Assembly (NCBI GenBank): GCA_035911135.1
Contig: JAMHWD010000027.1
Location: 124,001 to 188,000, forward strand
Source of the DNA: JAMHWD01 sp035911135
Lineage (GTDB): Bacteria > Pseudomonadota > Alphaproteobacteria > Micavibrionales > Micavibrionaceae
Direction of reading: 5' to 3'
Length of the DNA: 64,000 bases
A program made the position numbers and the translations under genes. The notes beneath the pieces are model-generated. The model was not told the DNA's origin and searched no databases. It saw nothing but the letters and a program-made list of their open reading frames with translations. Numbering within the stretch: the stretch's first letter is position 1; the number at the start of each line of letters is the position of its first letter. This document shows positions 35,735 through 44,776 of the stretch, in pieces.

Positions 35735-36700
35735 TTATTCAGCGGCGTTTTTCAACAATTTGGCCTCGCGAGCAGCCTTGAGCTTGGCAAAATCCTCACC
35801 CGCATGATGCGAAGAACGCGTCAGCGGCGTAGCAGAGACCATTAAAAACCCCTTACGCTTGGCCATACGCTCAAGATCATGAAACTCCTCAGGGGTCCAC
35901 CAGTGCATGACCGGCGCATGCTTGGGCGTAGGCTGAAGGTACTGGCCAATCGTGATGAAATCAATCTGCGCGGCGCGCATGTCATCCATGACTTGTCCGA
36001 CTTCTTCCTTGCTCTCGCCAAGGCCAACCATCATACCTGATTTAGTGAATAATTGCGGTTCACGCTCCTTCACGCGCTCCAGCAACCGCAGAGAGCGGAA
36101 ATACCTAGCGCCGGGGCGAATTGTCGGGTAAAGGCGCGGCACAGTCTCCAGATTGTGATTAAAGACATCAGGACGCGCGCCAATAACATGATCCCAATCC
36201 GCCATGCGGCCACGGAAATCACCGGGCAGAATTTCAATGGTCGTATCCGGACTTTTCATACGGATGGCCATAATGGTTTTGGCGAAATGATCCGAACCTG
36301 AATCTTCCAGATCATCGCGGTCAACCGATGTGACCACAACATGCTTGAGACCCATCTGATGCACGGCCACGCCAATGCGCAAGGGCTCCAGCTTATCAAG
36401 TGCTTCGGGCTTGCCGGTGGCGACATTACAGAACGCGCAGGCGCGTGTGCAAACTTCCCCCATAATCATGAAGGTTGCATGTTTTTGCTGCCAACATTCG
36501 CCAATATTGGGGCAGCCAGCCTCCTCGCATACTGTGGTCAGTTTATGCTTGCGAACGATATCTTTTGTCTCGGCGTAAACCTTGCCTTGCGGCGCGGGCA
36601 CGCGGATCCAATCCGGCTTGCGTCCTGCGGGGCGATCAGGGTTTTTCTGCTTTTCCGGGTGGCGCTTTGCCTTGTCGAGCAATTCTGGATTATAGGTCAT
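35735..36700 (-). CDS. lipA: Lipoyl synthase
   Basis: Radical-SAM enzyme inserting two sulfurs into octanoyl-protein to make lipoyl groups, needed by the PDH subunits encoded nearby. The auxiliary cluster motif CEEAGCPNIGECW and the radical-SAM motif CTRACAFCNV are intact, as is the C-terminal SSHHAGE. The start is set at 36700 (MTYNPELLDK), 321 residues; the frame extends 6 codons further to 36718. lipB is not in this window. Confidence 0.96.
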   Translation of the reverse strand: MTYNPELLDKAKRHPEKQKNPDRPAGRKPDWIRVPAPQGKVYAETKDIVRKHKLTTVCEEAGCPNIGECWQQKHATFMIMGEVCTRACAFCNVATGKPEALDKLEPLRIGVAVHQMGLKHVVVTSVDRDDLEDSGSDHFAKTIMAIRMKSPDTTIEILPGDFRGRMADWDHVIGARPDVFNHNLETVPRLYPTIRPGARYFRSLRLLERVKEREPQLFTKSGMMVGLGESKEEVGQVMDDMRAAQIDFITIGQYLQPTPKHAPVMHWWTPEEFHDLERMAKRKGFLMVSATPLTRSSHHAGEDFAKLKAAREAKLLKNAAE

Positions 36701-36774
36701 GCCAGCTTTGTAGCACAAAGCACTTGTAAAATATCATAGGATAAAATTCCTTAAATCCAATAACGCAGCGGCTT

Positions 36775-37722
36775 TCAGGCCTCCACAGATGGCGTATCCG
36801 GATATTGGTTGCCATAGCGCGCAATCATGTGAAAACGCTCCTTGAAAGCCTTTCGCATTTCCATACGCTGCATGGCCATGGGCTTTAGATGCTTATAATT
36901 CAAGCGCTTGGAAGATTTTTGCCTTTTGCTCTGGCTTTCAGGTTCACGCGGCACAGGCGGCATGTATGGAGCACTCAAATCCCAAGCCTCCTGAGCGGCC
37001 CGCCCAATCTCTGTCACCGGATTATCGCTAAGGGCGTCATAACGCTCACTTTCCATGCTGGCAGGCTGCCCTTGTTTATCTTTGGGATGCTGGACTGGAT
37101 GAAAAATCTCATCGCGGGGGCGCTGGGTGGGCGCAGCCTCGGTATCAACATCAACAATAGTATTAGGCCCATCCAGCACGACTTTCATACTGTCGGTTTT
37201 CAGGCGGGCACGATTTTCATTCAAGGCCTTCACAAATCGGTACGGATCACCAATGGCGGGCAGTTCCAGATTGGTAATAAACCGCGCATCAAATATCAAA
37301 TAGCCATAATTGAAAAACCGGCCGAACCAGCCATTATTAACGTCAGCGCCCTTGATTTCTTCGATGTCGATCTCACGCACACTCACCATGATCAAACCGC
37401 GCTTGAAAATGACACGCTGCGTTGTCAGCCCGATCTCCATGGAAATCAGGATCGAGAAATAGCACAAAAACAACATCACCCCAATAAACGTGCATGTCAT
37501 GAAGGCATACTGGCCGATAATCAGGAACAGATTGCCCAAGGAAGGCGCAGTTGTGGCGACAAAGTTAAAAAGCTGCTCACTGCCAATAATATTTTTGATG
37601 ATAGAACCAAGCGCGACAAAGCCAATGAGCCAGAAAAGCCCCTTTAGACCATAAATCCAATGCGCGCTGCATACGCCGACCAGACGCTCGTCCGGGCCTA
37701 TGATTTTCTGGATAAAGCTCAT
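36775..37722 (-). CDS. Membrane protein with bacterial PH domain
   Basis: 315 residues. Two membrane segments (about residues 25-45 and 65-92) lead into a PH-like domain (TQRVIFKRGLIMVSVREIDIEEIKGADV region, bases about 37345-37430), like YdbS/YdbT-type proteins. The C-terminal 100 residues are Pro-rich and basic (RQKSSKRLNYK) and look disordered. Function is not known. It stands between lpdA and lipA, with a 74-bp gap to lipA, and may share their transcript. Confidence 0.75.
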   Translation of the reverse strand: MSFIQKIIGPDERLVGVCSAHWIYGLKGLFWLIGFVALGSIIKNIIGSEQLFNFVATTAPSLGNLFLIIGQYAFMTCTFIGVMLFLCYFSILISMEIGLTTQRVIFKRGLIMVSVREIDIEEIKGADVNNGWFGRFFNYGYLIFDARFITNLELPAIGDPYRFVKALNENRARLKTDSMKVVLDGPNTIVDVDTEAAPTQRPRDEIFHPVQHPKDKQGQPASMESERYDALSDNPVTEIGRAAQEAWDLSAPYMPPVPREPESQSKRQKSSKRLNYKHLKPMAMQRMEMRKAFKERFHMIARYGNQYPDTPSVEA

Positions 37723-37783
37723 ACTGACTGCTCCCTTGCTTAGCCAGTATAACGCCCTCCTGATGCGGCTGGTTCCTTATGCC

Positions 37784-39184
37784 CTAGAAATGAATGACTT
37801 TTCCGTACGCATCCAGCACGGATTCATGCATCATTTCCGAAAGCGTTGGATGCGGGAAGATGGTATGCATCAGGTCTTCTTCCGTGGTCTCCAGCGTCTT
37901 GGCGATGCCGTAACCTTGGATCATCTCGGTGACTTCCGCACCGATCATATGCGCGCCCAGTAATTCGCCTGTCTTGGCATCAAAGATGGTTTTGACCAGA
38001 CCTTCCGGCTCGCCCAAAGCAATCGCCTTGCCATTGCCCATGAAAGGGAAACGCCCGACTTTTAAGGTATAGCCCTTTTCCTTGGCGGCTTTTTCGGTAA
38101 GACCCACGGATGCGACCTGCGGCATACAATACGTACAGCCCGGAATATTGGCTTTTTTAAGCGGGTGAACCGAGTTTGAACCGGAAATCTTCTCGACGCA
38201 GATCACGCCTTCGTGGCTTGCCTTATGCGCCAGCCATGGCGCGCCCGTGACATCGCCAATCGCGTACACGCCGGGCTCATCCGTCGCCAGCCATTCATTG
38301 GTGATGATATGACCGCGGTCCAACTTCACCTTGGTATTCTCCAGACCCAGATTTTCCGTGTTGGCAACGATGCCTACAGCCATAATAACGCGCTCGGCCT
38401 TGATTTGCTCGGTCTTACCGCCAACTTCAACATGGCAGGTAACTTCGTTCTTGCCCTTCTCGATCTTGGCGAGTTTTGCAGAGGTCAGAATTTTCATACC
38501 CTGCTTCTCGAATGCTTTTTTCGCGAAGGTCGAGATTTCTTCATCTTCAACCGGCATCACACGGTCCATAACCTCAACAACTGTCACCTCCGCGCCCATA
38601 TTGCGGTAGAAGGAGGCAAATTCAATCCCAATCGCACCCGATCCAACAACCACCAAAGATTTAGGCATAGTTTTAGGAACCATAGCCTCGCGGTATGTCC
38701 AGACCAGCTCGCCATCCGGCTCAAGTCCGGGAAGAACACGCGCGCGCGCGCCAGTAGCAATGATAATATGCTTCGCAGCAAGCGTTTCGATCAGCTTGCC
38801 GTCTTTCTCAACCGCAACCTGCCCCTTACCCTTGAGCTTCGCCCAGCCGTCAATCACGGTAACCTTGTTTTTCTTCAGGAGATGCTGAACGCCTTTAGAA
38901 AGCTGCGATGCCACGCCGCGCGAACGCTGGACAATTTTCTCGATATCAAACTCGATGCCCTTGACCTTGAAGCCAAACTGCTCGGCGTGCTGGAACAGGT
39001 GATGAACCTCGGATGAACGCAAAAGTGCCTTGGTTGGAATGCATCCCCAGTTCAGACAGATTCCGCCCAGATGATTGGCCTCCACGAGAGCCACATTCAT
39101 CTTAAGCTGCGCCGCGCGAATAGCCGCGACATATCCGCCCGGCCCGCCGCCAATAATAACGATATCAAAATTCTTAGCGCTCAT
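37784..39184 (-). CDS. lpdA: Dihydrolipoyl dehydrogenase (E3)
   Basis: FAD flavoprotein that reoxidises the lipoyl arms of the pyruvate (and other 2-oxoacid) dehydrogenase complexes. The 466 residues contain the FAD loop GGGPGGYVAAIRAAQ, the redox disulfide CLNWGCIPTKAL, the NAD-binding GSGAIGIEFASF and the C-terminal HPTLSEMMHESVL His-Glu pair. It starts 19 bp after tnaA and closes the PDH locus. Confidence 0.97.
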   Translation of the reverse strand: MSAKNFDIVIIGGGPGGYVAAIRAAQLKMNVALVEANHLGGICLNWGCIPTKALLRSSEVHHLFQHAEQFGFKVKGIEFDIEKIVQRSRGVASQLSKGVQHLLKKNKVTVIDGWAKLKGKGQVAVEKDGKLIETLAAKHIIIATGARARVLPGLEPDGELVWTYREAMVPKTMPKSLVVVGSGAIGIEFASFYRNMGAEVTVVEVMDRVMPVEDEEISTFAKKAFEKQGMKILTSAKLAKIEKGKNEVTCHVEVGGKTEQIKAERVIMAVGIVANTENLGLENTKVKLDRGHIITNEWLATDEPGVYAIGDVTGAPWLAHKASHEGVICVEKISGSNSVHPLKKANIPGCTYCMPQVASVGLTEKAAKEKGYTLKVGRFPFMGNGKAIALGEPEGLVKTIFDAKTGELLGAHMIGAEVTEMIQGYGIAKTLETTEEDLMHTIFPHPTLSEMMHESVLDAYGKVIHF

Positions 39185-39203
39185 GATCTTTCCTTAAGTT
39201 GAG

Positions 39204-40592
39204 TTAGGCTGCCTTAGCCGTTTTGTGATTAATGGCGAATTTCGCCGTAAAGTGACGCAGCGCCGGCGGTTGCGCCTCGATCCGCATGCCCGATATATTG
39301 GCGCGGTTTTCAAAAACTTCCAGAATAACTTCCAGCACATATAACATGTGACTTTCGGTATAAACACGGCGCGGAATGGCCAGGCGCACCAGATCCATCG
39401 GCGCGATTTTCTCTGAACCATCAGACTGAAGGCCAAACATTACCGTACCAATCTCGCAGCCACGAATACCGCCATGGCGGTATAATTCAACAGCCAATGC
39501 CTGACCGGGATATTGTTCAGGCGGAATATGCGGCAAGAAACCACGCGCATCGATATAAATCGCATGACCGCCCACAGGACGAACAATGGGAACCCCCGCA
39601 GCAATCAGGCGGTCACCGACATAGGCTGTAGAGGCCGCGCGGTAACGCAAGTAATCTTCATCCACAACCTCTTTAAGGCCCACGGCAATTGCCTCAAGAT
39701 CACGTCCTGAAAGCCCGCCATAAGTTGGGAAACCTTCGGTCAGGATCAGCACATTGCGGCATTGCTCTTCCCAGGCCTCATCATTCAGCGCCAGCCAGCC
39801 ACCCATATTCACAAGACCGTCCTTCTTGGCGCTCATCGTGCAGCCATCGGCGAGAGAGAATATCTCGCGCACGATATCGGGGATGGATTTATTCGTATAT
39901 CCCGGTTCGCGCTGTTTGATGAACCATGCATTTTCAGCAAAGCGGCAGGCATCGATAAAAAATGGAATACCGTGTTTTTTGCAAATGGCGGATACGGCCT
40001 TCATATTCTCTAGCGAGACAGGCTGGCCGCCGCCGGAATTATTGGTGATCGTAATCATGCAAAGCGGGATATTCTCCGCGCCTTTCTCGGCGATCAAGGA
40101 TTCCAGCTTGGCCGTGTTCATATTCCCCTTGAAGGGATGTTCCGAAGCCGGGTCTTTGCCCTCATCAATCACCAGATCCAGCGCCTGCGCCTTACCCGCC
40201 TCGATATTCGCGCGGGTGGTATCAAAATGCGTATTGGATGGCACAAACTGCCCCGGCTTTGTCGCAACAGAAAACAAGATACGCTCCGCCGCGCGGCCCT
40301 GATGTGTGGGAATGACAAATTTAAAGGGCATCAATTCTTTCACCGCCTCCTCAAAGCGGTAGAAAGACGGGCTTCCGGCATAAGACTCATCACCGATCAT
40401 CATGCCTGCCCATTGCGCGGCGCTCATGCTGGAAGTACCGGAATCTGTCAGCAAGTCGATAATCACATCCTCGGATTTAAGGGCAAAAAGATTGTAATGC
40501 GCGGATGCCAACAACGCCTCCCGCTCCGCCTTGGTCGTCATGCGAATTGGCTCAACGGTCTTGATACGAAATGGCTCGATGATGGTTTTCAT
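39204..40592 (-). CDS. tnaA: Tryptophanase
   Basis: PLP enzyme splitting L-tryptophan into indole, pyruvate and ammonia. The start is set at 40592 (MKTIIEPFRIK), 462 residues; upstream codons run into the preceding small gene. The PLP lysine is in SAKKD (Lys257). Two positions separate it from tyrosine phenol-lyase: an Asp in HFDTT (124, matching tryptophanase Asp137) and CEIG (Ile381) where tyrosine phenol-lyase has Arg. A PRRVYT stretch is phenol-lyase-like, so substrate is strongly but not finally assigned. No TnaC leader with Trp was found. It lies 19 bp before lpdA. Confidence 0.88.
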   Translation of the reverse strand: MKTIIEPFRIKTVEPIRMTTKAEREALLASAHYNLFALKSEDVIIDLLTDSGTSSMSAAQWAGMMIGDESYAGSPSFYRFEEAVKELMPFKFVIPTHQGRAAERILFSVATKPGQFVPSNTHFDTTRANIEAGKAQALDLVIDEGKDPASEHPFKGNMNTAKLESLIAEKGAENIPLCMITITNNSGGGQPVSLENMKAVSAICKKHGIPFFIDACRFAENAWFIKQREPGYTNKSIPDIVREIFSLADGCTMSAKKDGLVNMGGWLALNDEAWEEQCRNVLILTEGFPTYGGLSGRDLEAIAVGLKEVVDEDYLRYRAASTAYVGDRLIAAGVPIVRPVGGHAIYIDARGFLPHIPPEQYPGQALAVELYRHGGIRGCEIGTVMFGLQSDGSEKIAPMDLVRLAIPRRVYTESHMLYVLEVILEVFENRANISGMRIEAQPPALRHFTAKFAINHKTAKAA

Positions 40593-40596
40593 GATT

Positions 40597-40818
40597 TTAA
40601 GCCGGTGCGTTTGTAAGCGCCCCAAGATCGCTTTCTACTTCATGGAAGCTCTCAACATTTTGAATGCCATGTTCAAAAACGCTGCGACCTGTATCATGAA
40701 AACCAGCATCCAGATAGGCATTTGCCTTGGCAGAATCACGGCCAAAACTGCGCGAAGCCAGCTCGGTTAACTGGGCGCGGCGCTGGGCCTTGGTATGAAT
40801 GACAGCATCCCTGATCAT
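40597..40818 (-). CDS. Small hypothetical protein upstream of tnaA
   Basis: 73 residues (MIRDAVIHTKAQRRAQ start), basic at the N terminus, acidic towards the end, with no membrane helix and no Trp. The start is set at 40818 because the upstream lipoprotein gene ends at 40820; a longer frame to 40878 would overlap that gene. It ends 4 bp before tnaA, so coupling to tnaA is likely. It is not a TnaC-type leader peptide. Function unknown. Confidence 0.6.
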   Translation of the reverse strand: MIRDAVIHTKAQRRAQLTELASRSFGRDSAKANAYLDAGFHDTGRSVFEHGIQNVESFHEVESDLGALTNAPA

Positions 40819-40819
40819 C

Positions 40820-40978
40820 CTAACAATTCCCTTTTTTAGCCTGTCCCGGCGGACAAAAATCACCGCCCGATCCGCCATTTTGAACAGTTACCTTTGTCGG
40901 GCCATCCTGAACGGTTGTCTTACAACCCGGTAAAATCATCAGGCAGGCCAGCAGGCAGATAAATGTTTTTGTGGTCAT
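40820..40978 (-). CDS. Small lipoprotein, 52 residues
   Basis: A short gene with a strong TAGGAGT ribosome site 8 bases before the ATG. It encodes a signal peptide (MTTKTFICLLACLMILPGC) with lipobox LPGC and lipid-modified Cys19. The mature part is short and Gly-rich and ends GDFCPPGQAKKGNC, a CPPGQAKK motif I recall from small exported proteobacterial proteins. It lies 11 bp after pdhC. Pro before the Gly in the lipobox is unusual. Role unknown. Confidence 0.72.
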   Translation of the reverse strand: MTTKTFICLLACLMILPGCKTTVQDGPTKVTVQNGGSGGDFCPPGQAKKGNC

Positions 40979-40989
40979 GCTTTTAACTC

Positions 40990-42261
40990 CTATGCAAAAA
41001 GTGAAACGGGGTTTTCGATATAGCGCTTGAAGTGTTGCAGGAATTCCGCGCCCACGGCCCCGTCCACGCTGCGGTGGTCGGTGGAGAGCGTAACGCTCAT
41101 CACGGTGCGGATTTCGATCTTGCCGTTTTCAACAATTGGCTTTTCGATCCCTGCGCCCACGGCCATGATACAGCTCTGCGGCGGGTTCACGATGGCTTGA
41201 AAATGCGTCACGCCAAACATACCAAGATTCGAGATCGAGAACGTCCCGCCCTGGAATTCCTCAGGTTTGAGTTTGCCTTCGCGCGCGCGGCCTGCCAGAT
41301 CTTTCATCTCCAGCGAGATATCCTTGATGGATTTTTCTTCGGCCTTTTTGACAATCGGCGTAATCAGGCCGTTCGGCGTGGCCACAGCCACAGAAATATC
41401 GGCGTGTTTGAACTGCAGCACAGCCGCATCCGTCCAGGCGACATTGGCCGCCGGATAGGATTTCAACGCCATGCCAACAGCCTTGATCACGAAATCATTG
41501 ACCGAGAGCTTATACGCGCCGTTCGCCGCATCATTGATCTGCTGGCGCGCCGAGAGAAGATTATCCAGCACGCATTCCACGGTGAGATAGAAATGCGGGA
41601 TTGTCTGCTTGGCTTCCAGCAGGCGTTTGGCTGTAACTTTCTTGATATTGTTATTGGGAATTTCGGTGTATGCCATGCCATACGCATCGGCAATCTTGCG
41701 GGCGTCAACGCCCTGCGCCATGCTCGCGCCGCCGCCGGACGATGCAGGCGCACCTTTGTAATTCACGATATCGGTTTTCACGATGCGGCCATGCGGGCCG
41801 GAGCCTTTAACAGCTGAGAGATTGATGCCTTTATCCTTGGCAAGACGCTTGGCCAATGGCGAGGCAAATACACGCGCGCCAGAAGATGCGACCGAAGCCG
41901 CCTGCGCCGCCGGAGCAGGCACTGTCGCGCCATTCGTGGCCGCAGGGGCAGATACCGCCTTTGCTGGATCCGCCTTTTTTGTGCCAGCCGAGGATAGCGC
42001 CGCTTCATCCAGCTTCTCGCCCTCTTCCACCAGCATGGCAATTACATCATTCACCGGAACATTTTCCGTACCCGCCGGAACCAGAATTCGGGCCAGAATG
42101 CCTTCATCCACAGCCTCAACCTCCATCGTTGCCTTATCGGTTTCAATCTCCGCAATCACATCGCCGGCATTAACGGCATCACCTTCTTTTTTCAGCCATT
42201 TGGCAAGTGTGCCTTCTGTCATGGTCGGCGAAAGGGCGGGCATGGTAATCGGGGTTGGCAT
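40990..42261 (-). CDS. pdhC: Pyruvate dehydrogenase E2, dihydrolipoamide acetyltransferase
   Basis: Core of the PDH complex, transferring acetyl from lipoyl to CoA. The 423 residues have one lipoyl domain (Lys43 in ETDKATMEVEA), an Ala/Pro-rich linker, a peripheral-subunit-binding domain (ASPLAKRLAKDKGINL, about residues 130-165) and the catalytic domain ending with DHRSVDGA. Its lipoyl domain is nearly the same as that of pdhB. upp separates it from pdhAB. Confidence 0.97.
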   Translation of the reverse strand: MPTPITMPALSPTMTEGTLAKWLKKEGDAVNAGDVIAEIETDKATMEVEAVDEGILARILVPAGTENVPVNDVIAMLVEEGEKLDEAALSSAGTKKADPAKAVSAPAATNGATVPAPAAQAASVASSGARVFASPLAKRLAKDKGINLSAVKGSGPHGRIVKTDIVNYKGAPASSGGGASMAQGVDARKIADAYGMAYTEIPNNNIKKVTAKRLLEAKQTIPHFYLTVECVLDNLLSARQQINDAANGAYKLSVNDFVIKAVGMALKSYPAANVAWTDAAVLQFKHADISVAVATPNGLITPIVKKAEEKSIKDISLEMKDLAGRAREGKLKPEEFQGGTFSISNLGMFGVTHFQAIVNPPQSCIMAVGAGIEKPIVENGKIEIRTVMSVTLSTDHRSVDGAVGAEFLQHFKRYIENPVSLFA

Positions 42262-42402
42262 AACTCTAATATCCTTGAGATGAAAACAACCCTATTTTCC
42301 TAAGGGATTTACCGGAAAAAATAAAGCCCTAATTGCGCTTTCCCTTGCCCAAAAAATGTACCAACATTACTGTCAGATCAAACATTTGTAAGAGAAACAA
42401 GG

Positions 42403-43053
42403 ATGCGCGAACACACGGATTTCAAAAAGCTGTATATCATTGATCATCCCCTGGTACAGGACAAGCTGACGCGGATGCGTGAAACTTCCTGTGATCGCAA
42501 GGATTTCAGCCAATATCTGCATGAAATCTCCCTGCTGATGGGCTATGAGATCACTCGCAATCTAAAAACTGTGCAGCGCAGCATAACAACGCCTATCGGG
42601 CAGACCAATCAGCCCAGCATAGATGGCAATCTTCCGGCCATAGTGCCCATCTTGCGTGCCGGCCTTGGCATGTCAGAGGGCCTTCAGCAGCTTATGCCTC
42701 TCTCCCCCGTAGGCCATATCGGATTATACCGCGATGAAGTCACACACAAACCCATTGAATATCTTGTCAAATTACCGGAATCCAAAGATCGCGATTTTAT
42801 TCTGGTCGATCCGATGCTGGCAACGGGCCACTCTGCGATCTATGCGGTTGATGCCATGATCAAGCGCGGCGTCAATCCCACCAGCATATCCTTTATGGCA
42901 TTGCTGGGCGCGCCAGAGGGCGTAAGAGCATTCCGCAGGGCATATGCCGATATTCCGATTTACATGGCTTCGCTGGATGAACGCCTGAATGAAAACGCCT
43001 ATATTGTGCCCGGCCTGGGTGATGCTGGTGACAGGCTATTTGGGACGACCTGA
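42403..43053 (+). CDS. upp: Uracil phosphoribosyltransferase
   Basis: Makes UMP from uracil and PRPP in pyrimidine salvage. The 216 residues contain VPILRAGLGMSEGL, the PRPP-binding motif LVDPMLATGHSA, and the end YIVPGLGDAGDRLFGT typical of Upp. A short ribosome site (AAGGA) is directly upstream. It lies on the opposite strand between the two halves of the PDH locus. Confidence 0.96.
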   Translation: MREHTDFKKLYIIDHPLVQDKLTRMRETSCDRKDFSQYLHEISLLMGYEITRNLKTVQRSITTPIGQTNQPSIDGNLPAIVPILRAGLGMSEGLQQLMPLSPVGHIGLYRDEVTHKPIEYLVKLPESKDRDFILVDPMLATGHSAIYAVDAMIKRGVNPTSISFMALLGAPEGVRAFRRAYADIPIYMASLDERLNENAYIVPGLGDAGDRLFGTT

Positions 43054-43091
43054 CAAGATGCGCTATACCGGCCGTCAATAAATCAGCCTTG

Positions 43092-43292
43092 CTAACCGAG
43101 AGTTTTTGAAAACTCATCGCGCGTTATTTGAAATAAATCCTGATAAGCCTCATCACCCTCAAGATCATATCCTTCGGCAATAATCGCTTCCTCAATCAAG
43201 CCGCGCGCCGCCGCTTTAGCAAGCTTGTCTTGCCCTGCAGCCAGATCAAAAAGTTTCTTATGCTTGTTTTTGGTTTCTACATCAAAAGTCAT
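43092..43292 (-). CDS. Small hypothetical protein after pdhB
   Basis: 66 residues from the ATG at 43292 (MTFDVETKNKHKK), with an AAAGG ribosome site about 7 bases upstream; the frame extends to 43319 but without a ribosome site. It is soluble and helical-looking, rich in Lys, Ala, Glu and Asp. Not recognised. It lies 38 bp after pdhB and converges on upp. Confidence 0.62.
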   Translation of the reverse strand: MTFDVETKNKHKKLFDLAAGQDKLAKAAARGLIEEAIIAEGYDLEGDEAYQDLFQITRDEFSKTLG

Positions 43293-43330
43293 ATCAAGCC
43301 TTTGAAAAATGAACGGCAACTAGATAGCAA

Positions 43331-44749
43331 CTATCTATAGCAAACCTTCTTAACCGCATGCACGATTTCATCCACTTGCGGCAACGCCAACGCCTCAAGA
43401 TTAACCGCATAAGGCATCGGCACATCCGCACCGCACACACGCACTACCGGGGCATCCAGATAATCAAAGGCATGTTCCATGCAAAGCGCTGCAATCTCGG
43501 AACCGATACCGGCATAGGGCCAACCTTCCTCAACACTGACGATACGGTTGGTTTTCTTCACCGATTCAAGGATCGTCCAGCGATCAAGCGGGCGGATCGT
43601 GCGAAGGTTAATAACTTCGGCGCTAATTCCGGCTTCTGCCAGTTTTTCGGCAGCCTGCAGTGATTTTCCGACCATGATTGAATACGCCACAATCGTTACA
43701 TCCGTACCCTCCCGTTCAATCTTGGCGCGGCCAATGGGAATAACGAAATCATCGGATGACGGCACATCAAAGCTCTGGCCATAGAGGATCTCGTTCTCCA
43801 GAACCACAACCGGGTTCGGATCACGGATCGCCGCTTTGATCAGGCCCTTGGCATCGGCCGCCGACCATGGCGCAACGACTTTGAGGCCCGGCACATGGGC
43901 GTAATAGCTGGCAAAATCCTGTGAGTGCTGCGCGCCCACACGGGCCGCCGCGCCATTGGGCCCGCGGAACACAATCGGACATCCTAACTGCCCGCCCGCC
44001 ATATAAAGCGTCTTACCGGCAGAGTTAATAATATGATCAATCGCCTGCAACGCAAAATTCATAGTCATGAATTCAACAATGGGCTTCAGGCCATTAAAAG
44101 CCGCGCCTACGCCAACACCCGCAAATCCATATTCGGTGATCGGTGTATCAATAACGCGCTTGTTGCCGAACTCATCCAGCAATCCTTGGGAAACCTTGTA
44201 GGCGCCGTTATATTCAGCCACTTCCTCGCCCATCAGGAACACGCCCTCGTCGCGGCGCATCTCCTGCGCCATGCCATCGCGAAGCGCTTCGCGGACGGTG
44301 GCGGTGTATGTTTCAGTGAAAGATGCTTCATCAAAGGGCGGCGGCTCGATAATTACGCCTTGAGCATAGAGAATATCGCGATTTTCAATGATTTTGCCTT
44401 CAGGTTGTGCCGCATCGGAGGAATGCGCAGACGGAACAGCATCCGCCACGGGCGATTTCTTGGATGGCGCCGATGATGTAGATGCCTTGATATCTCCGGC
44501 GCTCTCGCCATCTTCCAGCAGTACGGCAATTGCCGTATTCACGGCTACGCCTTCTGTGCCTTCAGCGATCAGGATTTTTCCAATGACGCCCTCATCCACG
44601 GCTTCGACTTCCATCGTGGCCTTATCGGTTTCGATTTCGGCGATCACATCGCCGGGCTTGACGGAATCGCCTTCCTTTTTCAACCACCGGGCAAGATTAC
44701 CTTCGGTCATGGTCGGTGAAAGGGCGGGCATAAGAATTTCTGTAGGCAT
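43331..44749 (-). CDS. pdhB: Pyruvate dehydrogenase E1 beta with N-terminal lipoyl domain
   Basis: Beta subunit of the thiamine-diphosphate-dependent E1 component. The 472 residues begin with a lipoyl domain (Lys43 in ETDKATMEVEA), then a Ser/Ala/Pro linker to about residue 125, then the E1-beta domain (MGEEVAEYNGAYKVSQGL region, AFNGLKPIVEFMT, AARVGAQHSQDF). The added lipoyl domain is a known alphaproteobacterial arrangement. It starts 27 bp after pdhA. Confidence 0.97.
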   Translation of the reverse strand: MPTEILMPALSPTMTEGNLARWLKKEGDSVKPGDVIAEIETDKATMEVEAVDEGVIGKILIAEGTEGVAVNTAIAVLLEDGESAGDIKASTSSAPSKKSPVADAVPSAHSSDAAQPEGKIIENRDILYAQGVIIEPPPFDEASFTETYTATVREALRDGMAQEMRRDEGVFLMGEEVAEYNGAYKVSQGLLDEFGNKRVIDTPITEYGFAGVGVGAAFNGLKPIVEFMTMNFALQAIDHIINSAGKTLYMAGGQLGCPIVFRGPNGAAARVGAQHSQDFASYYAHVPGLKVVAPWSAADAKGLIKAAIRDPNPVVVLENEILYGQSFDVPSSDDFVIPIGRAKIEREGTDVTIVAYSIMVGKSLQAAEKLAEAGISAEVINLRTIRPLDRWTILESVKKTNRIVSVEEGWPYAGIGSEIAALCMEHAFDYLDAPVVRVCGADVPMPYAVNLEALALPQVDEIVHAVKKVCYR

Positions 44750-44776
44750 AGCTTAAATACTTTCAGCAAATTGAAA

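Noticed and set aside
38213..39016. 267-codon plus-strand frame opposite lpdA, and similar long frames opposite pdhC, actP and rnj
   Set aside because: Shadows of the real genes caused by codon bias; compositions are rich in Arg/His/Asn and no family marks are seen.
39204..40592. Tyrosine phenol-lyase as an alternative for tnaA
   Set aside because: Asp at the HFDTT position and Ile instead of Arg in CEIG match tryptophanase; only the PRRVYT stretch is phenol-lyase-like.
40597..40818. TnaC-like tryptophan-sensing leader peptide ahead of tnaA
   Set aside because: The frame contains no Trp and is 73 residues long, unlike the short Trp-bearing TnaC; no Rho-site or attenuator pattern was seen.
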